Below are positions 32,964 through 41,494 of a stretch of DNA of 64,000 bases, piece after piece. Made by a program: the position numbers and the translations under genes. Under the pieces are notes generated by a model, which was not told the origin of the DNA, searched no databases, and saw only the letters and a program-made list of their open reading frames with translations. Each line of letters starts with the position of its first letter. The stretch's first letter is position 1. The stretch comes from JAEUNX01 sp034004685 (GTDB lineage Bacteria > Pseudomonadota > Gammaproteobacteria > Burkholderiales > Rhodocyclaceae). Location: assembly GCA_034004685.1 (NCBI GenBank), contig JAVEWG010000007.1, positions 35,545 to 99,544 on the forward strand, in the 5' to 3' direction.

Positions 32964-35060
32964 GTGGCTCGCAAGACTCCCATCGAGCGGTATCGCAACA
33001 TCGGCATCTCCGCTCATATTGACGCCGGTAAGACAACGACAACCGAGCGTATCCTCTTTTACACCGGCGTGAACCACAAGATCGGTGAGGTTCATGATGG
33101 GGCGGCCACCATGGACTGGATGGCTCAGGAGCAGGAGCGCGGGATCACCATTACGTCCGCGGCCACCACCTGTTTCTGGAAAGGGATGGACATGTCCCTT
33201 CCCGAGCACCGCTTCAATATCATCGATACCCCGGGGCACGTGGACTTCACCATCGAGGTGGAGCGTTCCATGCGTGTGCTGGATGGTGCCTGTATGGTGT
33301 ATTGCGCCGTGGGTGGTGTGCAGCCCCAGTCCGAGACCGTTTGGCGTCAGGCGACCAAATACAAGGTGCCCCGCTTGGCCTTCGTCAATAAGATGGACCG
33401 CCAGGGTGCGAATTTCTTCAAGGTCGTGGATCAGATGAAGAATCGCCTCAAGGCCAATCCGGTTCCCATCGTAATTCCCATCGGTGCGGAAGAGAACTTT
33501 GCGGGCGTGGTGGATCTCATCAAGATGAAGGCGATCTACTGGGACGAAGCGTCTCAGGGGATGAAGTTCGACTACCGCGATATTCCGGCCGAACTTCTGG
33601 ATACTGCTGAGGAATGGCGCGAGCAAATGGTTGAAGCGGCCGCCGAAGCCAGCGAGGAGTTGATGAACACCTACCTGGAAAACGGCGAGCTGACGGAAGA
33701 GCAAATTAAGTTCGGTCTGCGGCATCGGACCATTGGCTGTGAGATTCAGCCAATGCTGTGTGGTACTGCCTTCAAGAACAAGGGCGTGCAGCGTATGCTG
33801 GATGCCGTGATTGAATTTCTGCCTTCTCCGGTGGATATCCCGCCGGTGTCCGGTACCGACGAGGATGACAAGGAAGTTGTTCGCAGGGCGGATGACGGCG
33901 AGAAGTTTTCGGCTTTGGCATTCAAGCTCATGACCGATCCGTTCGTCGGTCAGCTGACGTTCGTTCGAGTTTATTCCGGTGTGTTGAATTCCGGTGAAAC
34001 TGTCCTGAACTCGGTGCGAGGCAAGAAAGAGCGGATCGGCCGGATCCTGCAGATGCATGCCAATGAGCGTGAAGAAATCAAGGAAGTGCGCGCTGGTGAC
34101 ATTGCTGCCTGTGTCGGGCTGAAGGAAGTCACAACCGGTGAAACCCTTTGTGATCCTTCTGCAGTCATCATCCTCGAGCGGATGGAGTTTCCGGACCCCG
34201 TGATTCACGTTGCGGTCGAGCCCAAGACCAAGGCCGACCAGGAAAAGATGGGGATCGCCCTGTCCCGGCTGGCTGCGGAGGATCCCTCGTTCCGTGTTCG
34301 GACCGACGAAGAGTCCGGGCAGACCATCATTTCGGGGATGGGTGAGCTCCATCTGGAGATCATCGTTGACCGGATGAAGCGTGAGTTTAACGTTGAGGCC
34401 AACGTTGGTGCTCCCCAAGTGGCCTATCGTGAAACTATCCGCAAGCCCGCCAAGGATGTGGAAGGCAAGTTCGTCAAGCAAACCGGTGGTCGCGGCCAGT
34501 ATGGCCACGTGGTCATCAACGTCGAACCCAACGAAGCAGGCAAGGGTTACGAGTTCGTCGATGCCATCAAGGGTGGCGTGGTTCCTCGGGAATACATTCC
34601 TGCGGTCGATCGAGGCATTCAGGACTCTTTGGGTAACGGGGTGTTGGCAGGTTTCCCCGTGGTGGATGTGAAGGTCACGCTGCACTTCGGTTCCTACCAC
34701 GACGTGGACTCCAACGAAAACGCCTTCAAGATGGCGGGTTCCATGGCTTTCAAGGAAGGTTTGCGGCGGGCTAGCCCGGTGCTGCTGGAACCTATGATGG
34801 CCGTCGAAGTAGAGACTCCGGAAGACTTCATGGGCAACGTGATGGGTGACCTGTCCGGGCGTCGCGGGATTGTGCTGGGCATGGATGATGTTGCCGGGAT
34901 GAAGGTTATTCGGGCTGAAGTGCCTTTGGCCGAGATGTTCGGTTACGCCACCCAGTTGCGTTCCCTGACACAAGGCCGGGCGACTTACTCGATGGAATTC
35001 AAGCATTACTCCGAAGCGCCCAAGAACGTCGCTGAGGCAATCATCAGCAACAAGAAATAA
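32964..35060 (+). CDS. fusA: Elongation factor G
   Basis: 698 residues with GTG start at 32964 behind AAGGAAGG. GTPase motifs AHIDAGKTTTTERIL, ERGITITSAAT, DTPGHVDF and NKMDR, followed by domains II-V. It drives ribosome translocation and, with RRF, ribosome recycling. Full-length, single copy in this window, in the canonical place between rpsG and tuf. Confidence 0.99.
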   Translation: MARKTPIERYRNIGISAHIDAGKTTTTERILFYTGVNHKIGEVHDGAATMDWMAQEQERGITITSAATTCFWKGMDMSLPEHRFNIIDTPGHVDFTIEVERSMRVLDGACMVYCAVGGVQPQSETVWRQATKYKVPRLAFVNKMDRQGANFFKVVDQMKNRLKANPVPIVIPIGAEENFAGVVDLIKMKAIYWDEASQGMKFDYRDIPAELLDTAEEWREQMVEAAAEASEELMNTYLENGELTEEQIKFGLRHRTIGCEIQPMLCGTAFKNKGVQRMLDAVIEFLPSPVDIPPVSGTDEDDKEVVRRADDGEKFSALAFKLMTDPFVGQLTFVRVYSGVLNSGETVLNSVRGKKERIGRILQMHANEREEIKEVRAGDIAACVGLKEVTTGETLCDPSAVIILERMEFPDPVIHVAVEPKTKADQEKMGIALSRLAAEDPSFRVRTDEESGQTIISGMGELHLEIIVDRMKREFNVEANVGAPQVAYRETIRKPAKDVEGKFVKQTGGRGQYGHVVINVEPNEAGKGYEFVDAIKGGVVPREYIPAVDRGIQDSLGNGVLAGFPVVDVKVTLHFGSYHDVDSNENAFKMAGSMAFKEGLRRASPVLLEPMMAVEVETPEDFMGNVMGDLSGRRGIVLGMDDVAGMKVIRAEVPLAEMFGYATQLRSLTQGRATYSMEFKHYSEAPKNVAEAIISNKK

Positions 35061-35093
35061 TCGAAACCTCAATCTTTAATAGGAAATTCAGCT

Positions 35094-36284
35094 ATGGCTA
35101 AGGGTAAGTTTGAGCGTACGAAGCCGCACGTAAACGTGGGTACGATTGGTCACGTTGACCATGGCAAGACGACGCTGACGGCTGCGATCACGACGATTCT
35201 GTCCTCCAAGTTCGGTGGCGAGGCGAAGGCCTATGACCAGATTGATGCGGCGCCTGAAGAGAAGGCTCGCGGGATCACCATCAACACGGCCCACGTGGAA
35301 TACGAAACGGCGGCCCGTCACTACGCGCACGTGGATTGCCCGGGTCACGCGGACTACGTGAAGAACATGATTACCGGCGCGGCCCAGATGGACGGGGCCA
35401 TTCTGGTGGTGTCCGCGGCTGACGGCCCGATGCCCCAGACTCGCGAACACATTCTGCTGGCGCGCCAAGTGGGTGTGCCCTACATCATCGTGTTCATGAA
35501 CAAGTGCGACATGGTCGATGATGAAGAGCTGCTCGAGCTGGTGGAAATGGAAGTGCGCGAGCTTCTGTCCAAGTACGACTTCCCGGGCGACGACATTCCC
35601 ATCGTCAAGGGTTCCGCCCTGAAGGCGCTCGAAGGCGACAAGACCGACCTGGGTGAAGGCGCCATCATGAAGCTGGCCGACGCTCTCGACAGCTACATTC
35701 CCACTCCCGAGCGGGCCATCGACAAGCCCTTCCTGCTGCCCATCGAAGACGTGTTCTCCATCTCCGGCCGCGGCACCGTGGTGACGGGGCGGGTTGAGCG
35801 GGGCATTGTGAAGGTCGGCGAAGAAATTGAAATCGTTGGCATCAAGCCCACCGTCAAGACCACCTGCACCGGCGTGGAAATGTTCCGCAAGCTGCTGGAC
35901 CAGGGCCAGGCGGGTGACAACGTGGGCGTGCTGCTGCGCGGCACCAAGCGGGAAGACGTGGAGCGGGGTCAGGTGCTGGCCAAGCCGGGCTCCATCACCC
36001 CCCATACCCACTTCACGGGCGAAGTGTATGTCCTGTCCAAGGAAGAAGGTGGTCGTCACACCCCGTTCTTCAACAACTACCGTCCCCAGTTTTATTTCCG
36101 GACCACGGACGTGACGGGCTCCATCAGCCTGCCGGAAGGCACCGAGATGGTGATGCCGGGGGACAACGTGTCCATCGTGGTGAAGTTGATCGCCCCGATC
36201 GCCATGGAAGAAGGTCTGCGCTTTGCCATCCGTGAAGGCGGTCGCACCGTCGGCGCCGGCGTCGTCGCCAAGATCATCGAGTAA
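35094..36284 (+). CDS. tuf: Elongation factor Tu, copy 2
   Basis: 396 residues, identical to the copy at 18662. It is in tufA-like context directly after fusA (33 bases). The upstream region (AGGAAATTCAGCT before ATG) and the downstream region differ entirely from copy 1, so expression can be set separately while the product stays the same. Followed by a strong terminator. Confidence 0.99.
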   Translation: MAKGKFERTKPHVNVGTIGHVDHGKTTLTAAITTILSSKFGGEAKAYDQIDAAPEEKARGITINTAHVEYETAARHYAHVDCPGHADYVKNMITGAAQMDGAILVVSAADGPMPQTREHILLARQVGVPYIIVFMNKCDMVDDEELLELVEMEVRELLSKYDFPGDDIPIVKGSALKALEGDKTDLGEGAIMKLADALDSYIPTPERAIDKPFLLPIEDVFSISGRGTVVTGRVERGIVKVGEEIEIVGIKPTVKTTCTGVEMFRKLLDQGQAGDNVGVLLRGTKREDVERGQVLAKPGSITPHTHFTGEVYVLSKEEGGRHTPFFNNYRPQFYFRTTDVTGSISLPEGTEMVMPGDNVSIVVKLIAPIAMEEGLRFAIREGGRTVGAGVVAKIIE

Positions 36285-36287
36285 GAA
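35094..36287. repeat. Long direct repeat, second copy (tuf coding sequence)
   Basis: Second copy of the 1194-base repeat that also spans 18662-19855. The match starts at the ATG and ends three bases past the stop. Confidence 0.92.
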
Positions 36288-36298
36288 AGAATGTCCTT

Positions 36299-36325
36299 GG
36301 CGGAGGAGGGTCTCCTCCGCCTTTT
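36299..36325 (+). terminator. Strong terminator after tuf copy 2
   Basis: GGCGGAGGA-GGGTC-TCCTCCGCC followed by TTTTCG: perfect 9-bp GC-rich stem, 5-base loop and T run. It closes the str block. Because rpsJ starts only 19 bases later, transcription of the S10 block must depend on read-through or on a promoter overlapping this element. Confidence 0.88.
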
Positions 36326-36343
36326 CGCTCTTTGGGAAAAATC

Positions 36344-36655
36344 ATGCAAAACCAGAAAATCCGTATCCGTCTGAAGGCTTTCGACTACCGTTTGATTGAC
36401 CAGTCCGCACTGGAGATCGTCGAGACGGCTAAGCGTACCGGCGCTGTTGTTCGTGGCCCGGTACCTCTGCCGACTCGTATCGAGCGTTACAATGTGCTGC
36501 GCTCGCCCCACGTGAACAAGACTTCTCGTGATCAGTTCGAAATTCGCACCCACCTACGTCTGATGGATATCATTGATCCCACCGACAAGACGGTTGATGC
36601 GCTGATGAAGCTGGATCTGCCGGCCGGTGTAGACGTGGAAATCAAACTTCAGTAA
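36344..36655 (+). CDS. rpsJ: 30S ribosomal protein S10
   Basis: 103 residues from ATG 36344 (MQNQKIRIRLKAFDYRL); GGGAAAA lies just before. It contains the TGAVVRGPVPLPTRIE core and the DIIDPTDKTVDALMKLDLPAGVDVE end. It is a 30S head protein and also, as NusE, part of antitermination complexes that contact NusG. First gene of the S10 block, but separated from rplC by an unusual 107-base gap. Confidence 0.98.
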   Translation: MQNQKIRIRLKAFDYRLIDQSALEIVETAKRTGAVVRGPVPLPTRIERYNVLRSPHVNKTSRDQFEIRTHLRLMDIIDPTDKTVDALMKLDLPAGVDVEIKLQ

Positions 36656-36663
36656 TCCTGGGC

Positions 36664-36702
36664 TTGCAAGTGGTTTTGAAAGGCCGGTATAATCCGGCCT
36701 TT
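36664..36702 (+). promoter_or_regulatory. Promoter candidate with -10 in the loop of a perfect hairpin, before rplC
   Basis: TTGCAA (36664-36669), 18-base spacer, perfect TATAAT (36688-36693). The TATAAT is exactly the loop of an inverted repeat AAAGGCCGG-TATAAT-CCGGCCTTT (36679-36702). In RNA the same DNA would form a 9-bp GC-rich stem ending in UUU, a terminator-like shape for RNA coming from rpsJ. Either or both roles are possible. Confidence 0.6.
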
Positions 36703-36762
36703 GTGCCTTTTGGTGCAATTCATTCGGCCCCGGTCAATCGCAACCGGGTTTAGGAGAAAAAT

Positions 36763-37407
36763 ATGAGTCTAGGCCTTGTAGGGCGCAAGGTCGGCATGAC
36801 TCGCATCTTCGCTGAGGATGGTCGTTCCATCCCTGTGACGGTGCTTGACGTGTCCGATAATCGGGTGACCCAGATCAAGACACCTGAAAGCGACGGTTAT
36901 GCCGCTGTTCAGGTTACCTTTGGTAAGCGTAGGGCAAGCCGCGTTTCCAAGCCCCTGGCCGGTCATCTGGCCAAGGCGGGGGTTGAAGCTGGGCACGTCC
37001 TTCGGGAATTTCGGGTTGCCCCCGAAGCGCTGGTAGATGTAAAGCCGGGTGACGTTCTCCCGGTGGATCTCTTTGCTGTTGGCCAGATGGTCGATGTGTC
37101 CGGGGTGTCTATTGGTAAGGGCTTTGCTGGCTCCATCAAGCGGCATAACTTCAGCTCAAACCGGGAGTCCCATGGTAACTCGGTGACGACGCGTGCGCCT
37201 GGTTCGATTGGTATGGCGCAAGACCCCGGTCGCGTGTTTCCAGGTAAGCGCATGGCGGGGCATCTGGGTGATGCCCGTCGCACTCAGCAAAATCTCGAGA
37301 TCGTTCGGGTGGATGTTGAGCGCAAGCTTCTTCTCGTTAAAGGTGCGGTGCCCGGCGCCAAGGGGGGTGACGTTGTTGTGCGCCCTGCCGTCAAGGCTGG
37401 AATGTGA
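36763..37407 (+). CDS. rplC: 50S ribosomal protein L3
   Basis: 214 residues, with AGGAG before the ATG. It has the family start LGLVGRKVGMTRIF and the central extension NRESHGNSVTTRAPGSIG with QDPGRVFPGKRMAGH that reaches the peptidyl transferase centre. It is among the first proteins in 50S assembly. Its stop lies just before the rplD start. Confidence 0.98.
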   Translation: MSLGLVGRKVGMTRIFAEDGRSIPVTVLDVSDNRVTQIKTPESDGYAAVQVTFGKRRASRVSKPLAGHLAKAGVEAGHVLREFRVAPEALVDVKPGDVLPVDLFAVGQMVDVSGVSIGKGFAGSIKRHNFSSNRESHGNSVTTRAPGSIGMAQDPGRVFPGKRMAGHLGDARRTQQNLEIVRVDVERKLLLVKGAVPGAKGGDVVVRPAVKAGM

Positions 37408-37418
37408 GCGGGGTGGTC

Positions 37419-38039
37419 ATGGAACTGAAACTGTTGAATGACCAGGGTCAGGCGGCATCCACGATGCCTGCGTCTGACGCCCTGTTTGGTCGCGAATACA
37501 ACGAAGCTCTGATTCACCAGGTGGTTGTTGCCTATATGGCGAACGCCCGTTCCGGGAATCGTGCGCAAAAGGGTCGCGCCGAAATTGCTAAATCCACCAG
37601 GAAGCCCTGGCGCCAAAAGGGCACCGGCCGTGCTCGTGCTGGTATGGCATCGAGCCCGATCTGGCGTGGAGGTGGTAAGACTTTTCCGAACTCCCCGGAT
37701 GAGAATTTTTCCCAGAAGGTCAATCGGAAGATGTACCGAGCTGGCGTGGCTGCGATCTTGTCCCAGCTTGCTCGCGAGGATCGCTTGGCGGTAGTTGCGG
37801 ACTTCAAGGTTGAGGCCCCGAAAACCAAGCTGCTTAATCAAAAGCTCAAGGGGATGGGTCTGGACTCGGTTTTGGTGATTACCGATGATCTCGACGAGAA
37901 CCTGTTGTTGTCCTCTCGCAATTTGCCGCATGTATTGGTGCTGGAAGTGAATGAGGCGGATCCCCTTTCGCTGGTGCGCTTCCCCCGAGTGATTGTCACT
38001 AAGGGTGCCCTGGCCAAGATGGAGGAGGTGTGGCAATGA
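37419..38039 (+). CDS. rplD: 50S ribosomal protein L4
   Basis: 206 residues from ATG 37419 (MELKLLNDQGQ), the family length; the frame opens at a GTG 15 bases earlier that overlaps the rplC stop. The extended loop RKPWRQKGTGRARAGM lines the exit tunnel, where macrolide resistance changes arise, and is wild type here. In E. coli L4 also represses the S10 operon. Its stop overlaps the rplW start (ATGA). Confidence 0.97.
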   Translation: MELKLLNDQGQAASTMPASDALFGREYNEALIHQVVVAYMANARSGNRAQKGRAEIAKSTRKPWRQKGTGRARAGMASSPIWRGGGKTFPNSPDENFSQKVNRKMYRAGVAAILSQLAREDRLAVVADFKVEAPKTKLLNQKLKGMGLDSVLVITDDLDENLLLSSRNLPHVLVLEVNEADPLSLVRFPRVIVTKGALAKMEEVWQ

Positions 38040-38341
38040 GCCGGATTAGCGAACAACGTCTGATGCAGGTCCTGCTGGCGCCGCAAATTTCTGAGAAGGC
38101 AACGTTTGTTGCCGACAAAAACGAGCAGGTGGTTTTCCGGGTGGCGACTGATGCGACCAAGCCTGAGATCAAGGCTGCGGTTGAGTTGCTGTTCAAGGTC
38201 GAAGTTAAGTCTGTGCAGGTTTCCAACGTCAAGGGCAAGGTTAAGCGCTTTGGTCGTGCAATGGGGCGCCGCAGAGACTGGAAGAAGGCCTTTGTATGCC
38301 TGAAGCCCGGCCAGGAAATCAATTTTGCGGCGGGAGAGTAA
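38036..38341 (+). CDS. rplW: 50S ribosomal protein L23
   Basis: 101 residues from ATG 38036, preceded by GGAGGAGG and overlapping the rplD stop by four bases. It contains APQISEKATFVADKN and the VSNVKGKVKRFGRAMGRR loop. It lies at the tunnel exit and is the docking site for trigger factor and SRP. Confidence 0.97.
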   Translation: MSRISEQRLMQVLLAPQISEKATFVADKNEQVVFRVATDATKPEIKAAVELLFKVEVKSVQVSNVKGKVKRFGRAMGRRRDWKKAFVCLKPGQEINFAAGE

Positions 38342-38347
38342 CCAGTC

Positions 38348-39175
38348 ATGGCGCTAGTTAAAGTCAAGCCAACCTCGGCCGGTCGTCGTGGCCTGGTCAA
38401 GGTTGTTAATGCCAATCTGCATAAGGGCAAGCCCTTTGCAGGTTTGGTTGAAAAGAAAAGTAGTCGAGCCGGCCGGAATAACGGGGGGCGCATCACGATG
38501 CGTCACCAGGGTGGCGGTCACAAGCAACACTATCGTCTGGTGGACTTTCGTCGCAATAAGGACGGTATTGCTGCAACCGTGGAGAGGATTGAATACGATC
38601 CGAATCGTTCGGCTAATATCGCTCTGTTGTGCTATGCCGATGGTGAGCGGCGTTATGTGATCGCTCCCAAGGGTCTGGTGGTTGGGCAGCAGCTGATGAG
38701 CGGTATTGAAGCCCCGATCAAGGCGGGCAATGCCCTGCCCATCCGGAATATTCCTGTCGGTTCGACCATCCATTGCGTTGAGATGATGCCTGGCAAGGGC
38801 GCACAGATCGCTCGTGCGGCTGGGACTTCTGTCCAGCTGTTGGCTCGTGAGGGTGCTTACGCTCAGTTGCGGCTGCGTTCCGGTGAAATTCGGCGGGTGC
38901 ATGTGGACTGTCGAGCCACCATCGGTGAAGTGGGCAACGAAGAACATAGCCTGCGCAAGATTGGCAAGGCCGGTGCAATGCGTTGGCGCGGTGTTCGCCC
39001 GACCGTGCGTGGTGTGGCCATGAACCCGGTGGATCACCCCCATGGCGGAGGTGAGGGTCGTACTGGTGAAGGCAGAGTTCCGGTCAGCCCGTGGGGCACG
39101 CCGGCGAAGGGTTACCGTACCCGTAGTAACAAGCGCACGGACACCATGATTGTCCAGCGGCGTCACAAGCGTTAA
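38348..39175 (+). CDS. rplB: 50S ribosomal protein L2
   Basis: 275 residues. Conserved RNA-binding core (GRNNGGRITMRHQGGGHKQ near the start) and the C-terminal MNPVDHPHGGGEGRTG segment holding the histidine close to the peptidyl transferase centre. It is needed for subunit association and peptide-bond formation. Spacing to both neighbours is under 12 bases. Confidence 0.98.
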   Translation: MALVKVKPTSAGRRGLVKVVNANLHKGKPFAGLVEKKSSRAGRNNGGRITMRHQGGGHKQHYRLVDFRRNKDGIAATVERIEYDPNRSANIALLCYADGERRYVIAPKGLVVGQQLMSGIEAPIKAGNALPIRNIPVGSTIHCVEMMPGKGAQIARAAGTSVQLLAREGAYAQLRLRSGEIRRVHVDCRATIGEVGNEEHSLRKIGKAGAMRWRGVRPTVRGVAMNPVDHPHGGGEGRTGEGRVPVSPWGTPAKGYRTRSNKRTDTMIVQRRHKR

Positions 39176-39185
39176 GAGGTAGCAA

Positions 39186-39461
39186 ATGGCACGTTCTATC
39201 AAGAAAGGCCCGTTTGTCGACGCTCACCTGCTCAAAAAGGTGGATGCAGCGCGTACGGGTAACGACAAGCGGCCGATCAAGACTTGGTCTCGCCGTTCCA
39301 CCATTCTTCCTGACTTCGTTGGTTTGACCATTGCGGTGCACAACGGCCGGCAGCACATTCCGGTTTATGTGTCTGAAAATATGGTTGGCCACAAGCTGGG
39401 TGAATTCGCTTTGACCCGTACCTTCAAAGGTCACGCGGCGAGCAAGAAAGCCAAGCGCTAA
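39186..39461 (+). CDS. rpsS: 30S ribosomal protein S19
   Basis: 91 residues, starting ARSIKKGPFVDAHLLKK, with the conserved RRSTILPDFVGLTIAVHNG centre. It binds 16S rRNA in the 30S head with S13. Typical length; AGAGG lies upstream of the ATG. Confidence 0.98.
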   Translation: MARSIKKGPFVDAHLLKKVDAARTGNDKRPIKTWSRRSTILPDFVGLTIAVHNGRQHIPVYVSENMVGHKLGEFALTRTFKGHAASKKAKR

Positions 39462-39470
39462 GGAGCGACC

Positions 39471-39800
39471 ATGGAAACTAAAGCGATTCTCCGTGGTGTG
39501 CGGCTATCGGCTCAAAAAGGTCGTCTCGTAGCCGATCAAGTGCGTGGTAAGCCGGTTGGGCAGGCTCTTTCGATTCTCGCGTTTTCCCCCAAAAAGGGCG
39601 CCGAAATCATCAAAAAAGTAGTTGAGTCTGCCATCGCCAATGCCGAGCACAATGACGGCGCTGATATCGATGTTTTGAAGGTCAAGACCATCTACGTCGA
39701 AGAGGGCATGACACTCAAGCGTTTTACCGCTCGTGCCAAAGGTCGGGGCAACCGGATTGTGAAGCCGACGTGCCACATCTACGTGACGGTTGGGGAGTAA
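39471..39800 (+). CDS. rplV: 50S ribosomal protein L22
   Basis: 109 residues. Globular domain plus the long beta-hairpin (EGMTLKRFTARAKGRGNRI) that narrows the exit tunnel. There are no insertions or deletions in the hairpin, so it is macrolide-sensitive in form. GGAG precedes the ATG. Confidence 0.98.
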   Translation: METKAILRGVRLSAQKGRLVADQVRGKPVGQALSILAFSPKKGAEIIKKVVESAIANAEHNDGADIDVLKVKTIYVEEGMTLKRFTARAKGRGNRIVKPTCHIYVTVGE

Positions 39801-39809
39801 GAGATCACT

Positions 39810-40601
39810 ATGGGTCAAAAAATTCATCCCACCGGCTTCCGTCTCGCGGTAACTCGGGATTGGGCCTCTCGTTGGTTTGCTAATAAGGGCGATTTCGCCC
39901 AGATGCTGCACGAGGACCTGAAGGTTCGAGAGTATCTGAAGAAGCGGCTCGCCCACGCATCTATTGGCCGCGTGCTGATTGAGCGACCGGCTAAGAACGC
40001 CCGGATCACTTTGTTCAGTGCCCGCCCCGGCGTCGTGATTGGCAAGAAGGGCGAAGACATTGAGCTGCTCAAGAAGGATCTTCAGAAGATCATGGGCGCT
40101 CAGGTTCACGTCAACATTGAGGAAGTGCGCAAGCCCGAACTCGATGCCAAGCTGATTGCGGATTCCATTGCTCAACAGCTGGAAAAGCGGATCATGTTTC
40201 GTCGCGCCATGAAACGGGCGATGCAAAACGCCATGCGGCTGGGGGCTCAAGGCATCAAAATCATGAGCGCTGGCCGCCTGAATGGTGCCGAAATTGCCCG
40301 TACAGAATGGTATCGCGAAGGTCGTGTGCCTCTGCATACCCTGCGCGCCGATATCGACTATGGCGTGTCCGAGGCCCACACTACCTACGGTGTGATTGGC
40401 ATTAAGGTCTGGGTTTACAAGGGTGAAATGCTTGGGCGTGATGAGCAGCCTGCGGCTGCAGAGAATGACGCGGATGCCCGTCGCGGACGGCGTGGTCCTC
40501 GCGGCGACACCTCAGCCGATCCTCGTGGTACGAAGCGTCCCGCCCGTCGCGGTGCCGAAGGCGACAGTGCTCGCAAGAAGCCAGAAGTTAGGAGTGAATG
40601 A
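39810..40601 (+). CDS. rpsC: 30S ribosomal protein S3 with charged C-terminal tail
   Basis: 263 residues. The first about 212 match the usual S3: KH domain with GVVIGKKGEDIE, and the RREGRVPLHTLRADIDYG-type segment here reading YREGRVPLHTLRADI. The remaining about 50 residues (after YKGEM) form an Arg/Asp/Pro/Ala-rich, low-complexity tail absent from the 233-residue E. coli protein. Tails of this kind are common in betaproteobacteria. S3 helps form the mRNA entry helicase. Its stop overlaps the rplP start (ATGATG). Confidence 0.97.
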   Translation: MGQKIHPTGFRLAVTRDWASRWFANKGDFAQMLHEDLKVREYLKKRLAHASIGRVLIERPAKNARITLFSARPGVVIGKKGEDIELLKKDLQKIMGAQVHVNIEEVRKPELDAKLIADSIAQQLEKRIMFRRAMKRAMQNAMRLGAQGIKIMSAGRLNGAEIARTEWYREGRVPLHTLRADIDYGVSEAHTTYGVIGIKVWVYKGEMLGRDEQPAAAENDADARRGRRGPRGDTSADPRGTKRPARRGAEGDSARKKPEVRSE

Positions 40602-41014
40602 TGCTGCAGCCATCGAGAAGAAAGTATCGCAAGGAACAAAAGGGCCGCAACACCGGTCTTGCGACTCGGGGCGCCAAGGTTAGCTTCGGTGAGTATGGTT
40701 TGAAAGCCACCGGAAGAGGGCGTTTGACTGCGCGCCAAATCGAATCGGCCCGTCGGGCGATGACCCGGCACATCAAGCGGGGTGGCCGGATCTGGATTCG
40801 GATCTTCCCGGATAAACCTATTTCGGAAAAACCGGCCGAAGTTCGAATGGGTAACGGTAAGGGTAACCCTGAGTATTGGGTTGCTGAAATCCAGCCGGGT
40901 AAAGTTCTTTACGAGATGGATGGTGTTGATGAGACTTTGGCTCGTGAGGCTTTCCGCCTGGCTGCCGCCAAGCTGCCTCTTCCGACCGTCTTCGTCCACC
41001 GTCAAGTGGGGTAA
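40601..41014 (+). CDS. rplP: 50S ribosomal protein L16
   Basis: 137 residues from ATG 40601 (MLQPSRRKYRKEQKGR). The ATG three bases earlier would give an extra Met, and the family start favours the second. It contains the arginine-rich loop that orients A-site tRNA and the GKGNPEYWVAEI segment. The start shares bases with the rpsC stop, so the genes are translationally coupled. Confidence 0.97.
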   Translation: MLQPSRRKYRKEQKGRNTGLATRGAKVSFGEYGLKATGRGRLTARQIESARRAMTRHIKRGGRIWIRIFPDKPISEKPAEVRMGNGKGNPEYWVAEIQPGKVLYEMDGVDETLAREAFRLAAAKLPLPTVFVHRQVG

Positions 41015-41016
41015 TC

Positions 41017-41208
41017 ATGAAGGCGAGTGAATTGCGCGTTAAAAGCGCAGATGATCTAAACAAAGAATTGCTTGATTTGTTGAAAGCGCAGTTCAGCATG
41101 CGGATGCAGCTGGCTACTCAGCAGTTGAGCAATACGAGCCAGGTTAGTAAGGTACGGCGCGATATCGCCCGTGTCAGGACCATCCTGCGCGAAAAGGCGG
41201 GTCAATGA
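41017..41208 (+). CDS. rpmC: 50S ribosomal protein L29
   Basis: 63 residues forming a helical hairpin, beginning MKASELRVKSADDLNKEL and ending VRRDIARVRTILREK. It lies near the tunnel exit beside L23. It starts two bases after the rplP stop, and its own stop overlaps the rpsQ start. Confidence 0.97.
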   Translation: MKASELRVKSADDLNKELLDLLKAQFSMRMQLATQQLSNTSQVSKVRRDIARVRTILREKAGQ

Positions 41209-41477
41209 TGAGCGAACAGGAAACAAAGGTCCGGCGTACCCTGGTCGGTCGGGTTGTCAGTGACAAGATGCAAAAGACTGTCACGGTATTGGTGGAGCGT
41301 AGAGTGAAGCACCCCATCTACGGCAAGGTGATCACCCGTTCCGCCAAGTATCATGCGCACGCTGAAGAAGGCCAGGCGACTGAAGGGGATTTGGTGGAAA
41401 TCGTCGAAACTCGGCCGATTTCAAAGACCAAGACTTGGGCTATTGCACGCGTCCTCGAAAAAGCACGAGTTATTTGA
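41208..41477 (+). CDS. rpsQ: 30S ribosomal protein S17
   Basis: 89 residues from ATG 41208; an adjacent ATG at 41205 is equally possible. OB-fold protein with RRTLVGRVVSDKMQKTV and VERRVKHPIYGKVI motifs that binds 16S rRNA helix 11. It is the last gene before the terminator/promoter junction leading into the spc block. Confidence 0.96.
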   Translation: MSEQETKVRRTLVGRVVSDKMQKTVTVLVERRVKHPIYGKVITRSAKYHAHAEEGQATEGDLVEIVETRPISKTKTWAIARVLEKARVI

Positions 41478-41494
41478 GCCGGTGTTTTTGAAAT

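Noticed and set aside
32871..35072. 733-codon open frame antisense to fusA
   Set aside because: Translation is a mirror of EF-G codons and spans the full gene; no independent support.
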